Assembly (NCBI GenBank): GCA_013139935.1
Contig: WSZX01000212.1
Span: forward strand, 1 to 7,496
Direction of reading: 5' to 3'
Length of the DNA: 7,496 bases
Source of the DNA: Ardenticatenales bacterium
GTDB taxonomy: Bacteria; Chloroflexota; Anaerolineae; Promineifilales; UBA4811
Below, in pieces: positions 6,987 to 7,496 of the stretch (its first letter is position 1; each line of letters starts with the position of its first letter). A program made the position numbers and the translations under genes. The notes under the pieces were generated by a model, which was not told the DNA's origin, did not search any database, and worked only from the letters and a program-made list of their open reading frames with translations.

Positions 6987-7021
6987 AAAAAAAAGGCCGC
7001 GGCGCTCAGTGCGCCGCGGCC
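6987..7021 (-). terminator. Leader terminator 1 (attenuator)
   Basis: A perfect 11-bp, all-G/C stem (7021-7011 with 7005-6995) closes a 5-nt loop and is followed on the minus strand by eight U residues (6994-6987). This is a textbook intrinsic terminator. It lies about 145 nt after the predicted start of the exporter transcript and 162 nt before the gene A start codon, so it would stop transcription before the operon. A 9-nt stretch of the upstream small ORF can pair with its 5' arm and loop instead. Confidence 0.85.
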
Positions 7022-7067
7022 AGCAATTCTAAACGATGTCAAGTGCTAGCGGTGAACAGGCGCACTG
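7006..7067 (-). promoter_or_regulatory. Candidate antiterminator pairing
   Basis: Minus-strand CAGTGCGCC (7067-7059), inside the last codons of the small leader ORF, is the exact reverse complement of GGCGCACTG (7014-7006), which forms part of the 5' arm and loop of terminator 1. The two states are mutually exclusive. An upstream CAGGCG (7101-7096) can pair with CGCCTG (7062-7057), giving a competing 1:2 state as in amino-acid attenuators. The complementarities are directly seen; that they work as a switch is inference. Confidence 0.5.
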
Positions 7068-7117
7068 CCACAAGGAAAAGGGGCGACACTACCATCGCCT
7101 GCCCGCAACATCATCAT
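7046..7117 (-). CDS. Candidate leader peptide of the exporter operon (23 aa)
   Basis: A 23-codon frame in the exporter leader starts at ATG 7117 (three ATGs in a row, MMMLRAGDG...) and ends ...APVHR with TAG at 7048-7046. The last base of its stop codon is 24 nt before terminator 1. AGGAG (7133-7129) lies 11 nt upstream of the first ATG, or 14-17 nt upstream of the others, which is somewhat long. The ORF spans both strands of the candidate 1:2 pairing, and its final codons contain the antiterminator strand. A ribosome halted early would favour read-through, while one reaching the stop would cover the antiterminator strand. The peptide is not recognised. It is small enough that the frame could be chance; position is the main argument. 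Confidence 0.4.
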   Translation of the reverse strand: MMMLRAGDGSVAPFPCGSAPVHR

Positions 7118-7158
7118 CCTAACCCTAGCTCCTCTCACCACAAACAGCAATCGCTTCT

Positions 7159-7179
7159 ACTATAGCGCAGGATTATAGT
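7159..7179. promoter_or_regulatory. Operator-like palindrome over the exporter transcription start
   Basis: ACTATA (7159-7164) and TATAGT (7174-7179) form a perfect inverted repeat with a 9-nt spacer. It overlaps the -10 box and the predicted start of transcription, a usual place for a repressor. No regulator gene is present in the window. A/T-rich 6-mers can match by chance near a TATAAT box. Confidence 0.3.
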
Positions 7180-7199
7180 TTAGAATCGCGTTTTGTCAA
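7172..7199 (-). promoter_or_regulatory. Consensus sigma-70 promoter of the exporter operon
   Basis: On the minus strand TTGACA (7199-7194), a 16-nt spacer and TATAAT (7177-7172) both match consensus perfectly. Transcription would begin near 7166 and run through the leader ORF and the tandem terminators into the exporter genes. No other promoter of similar quality is seen upstream of gene A. A promoter this strong in front of terminators suggests control by premature termination. Confidence 0.8.
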
Positions 7200-7211
7200 A
7201 TGCCGGCCGTA

Positions 7212-7287
7212 GAAGGTGTAGCTACACAAGCGAGTCGCCATCCCTGCCCCTCTCTCCCGTCGCCGCAGCCCCTTTTTCAACACCCTC
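7212..7287 (-). mobile_element. Short MITE-like element (copy 3), inverted relative to copy 2
   Basis: This 76-bp element lies between the exporter promoter and the folate gene promoter. Its right 36 nt (7252-7287) are the exact reverse complement of the first 36 nt of the copy at 889-924. Its left part (gaaggtgtag..., then aagcgagtcgcc) matches the other end of that copy with a few changes. The internal hairpin region is missing, so it looks like an internally deleted derivative. Flanks GGCCGTA (7205-7211) and GACCGTA (7288-7294) agree at 6 of 7 positions and may be a target duplication. It has no coding capacity. Confidence 0.7.
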
Positions 7288-7299
7288 GACCGTACCCAC

Positions 7300-7327
7300 T
7301 TGTTCGCTGACACCCTTGTGCTAAAAT
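7300..7327 (+). promoter_or_regulatory. Promoter of the folate cyclo-ligase gene
   Basis: TTGTTC (7300-7305), a 16-nt spacer and TAAAAT (7322-7327) precede the gene. The -10 box matches at 5 of 6 positions and ends exactly 7 nt before the ATG at 7335, as in lspA. No ribosome binding site lies between, so the message is probably leaderless. The -35 match is weak. Confidence 0.5.
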
Positions 7328-7334
7328 GAGGACT

Positions 7335-7496
7335 ATGACAATGGATGCGTCCCAATCGGCCGGGCCCACGAAGAAACCCATTCTGCGACAGCAACTCCTT
7401 GCCAAGCGAGCCAGGCTGACGCCAACTCAGGTCCGGACCGGCAGCATAGCCATCTGCCGACACCTGGCTGAATGGCCCATTTTTCAGAGTGCACGC
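7335..7496 (+). CDS. 5-formyltetrahydrofolate cyclo-ligase, N-terminal part (runs off the window)
   Basis: Fifty-four codons are visible, open to the window end. After a short leading segment (MTMDASQSAGPT), residues 13-53 show the standard N-terminal pattern of 5-formyl-THF cyclo-ligase (MTHFS, also YgfA/Fau): K14..LR (17-18), K24-R25, LTP (28-30), S37..I, C41..L44 and WPIFQSA (47-53). These correspond to the family's 'KxxLRxxxxxxRxxLxxxxxxxxSxxIxxxLxxxPxFxxA'. The enzyme uses ATP to convert 5-formyl-THF to 5,10-methenyl-THF in the cytoplasm, recovering stored folate for one-carbon metabolism. ATG 7335 was chosen for its spacing from the -10 box; ATG 7341 is an alternative. The ATP-binding and catalytic C-terminal parts lie outside the window, so intactness cannot be judged. 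Confidence 0.82.
   Translation, partial: MTMDASQSAGPTKKPILRQQLLAKRARLTPTQVRTGSIAICRHLAEWPIFQSAR

Noticed and set aside
7046..7166. Possible riboswitch or T-box in the exporter leader
   Set aside because: No T-box sequence, specifier stem or known riboswitch consensus was recognised; the small ORF with alternative pairings is the simpler reading.

Overview
The window is GC-rich (roughly 60%) bacterial chromosomal DNA. It carries housekeeping and membrane genes with a few small mobile or repeat elements, and no rRNA, tRNA or CRISPR array is visible. Both the lspA-like gene and the folate gene have a -10-like hexamer exactly 7 nt before the ATG. Together with a zinc-ribbon/rhomboid/TPR protein and a TM287/288-type exporter pair, this suggests a thermophile-related or Chloroflexota-like bacterium. 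That taxonomic guess is an inference and is weak.

Layout. Positions 1-220 hold the right part of a small palindromic repeat element and no gene. Positions 223-753 hold two decayed, divergently joined C-terminal fragments of an ABC-2-type transporter: an ATPase on the minus strand with an internal amber codon, and a probable permease end on the plus strand. Positions 889-1065 are a complete miniature inverted-repeat element. It lies just upstream of a divergent signal peptidase II (lspA, 1105-1641, +), whose usual first catalytic Asp is read as Glu. A rhomboid protease with an N-terminal zinc ribbon and C-terminal TPRs (1647-2990, -) converges on lspA with a 5-bp gap. Next, on the minus strand, is a two-gene operon for a heterodimeric ABC exporter (gene A 5014-6825, gene B 3171-5033, 20-bp overlap). 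A third repeat copy (7212-7287) follows, and then the start of 5-formyltetrahydrofolate cyclo-ligase (7335 to the window end, +).

Most notable region. The exporter operon has a leader of about 340 nt starting at a perfect-consensus promoter (TTGACA-16-TATAAT). The leader contains a 23-codon ORF and then two tandem intrinsic terminators, both read on the operon strand before the first exporter gene. A 9-nt segment late in the small ORF is perfectly complementary to the 5' arm and loop of terminator 1. The 3' arm of terminator 1 is perfectly complementary over 10 nt to the 5' arm of terminator 2. This permits a trp-like 1:2 / 2:3 / 3:4 switch extended by a 4:5 pairing that would relieve both terminators at once. 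It is architecturally like translation-dependent attenuation upstream of bacterial drug exporters (for example bmrB-bmrCD). The pairings are read directly from sequence; the mechanism and inducer are inference.

Genes working together. The exporter pair forms one asymmetric transporter: A has Asp in place of the catalytic Glu and a canonical LSGGQ, while B has the catalytic Glu and a variant LSVGQ. LspA and the rhomboid are both intramembrane proteases but are convergently transcribed, so they are not an operon.
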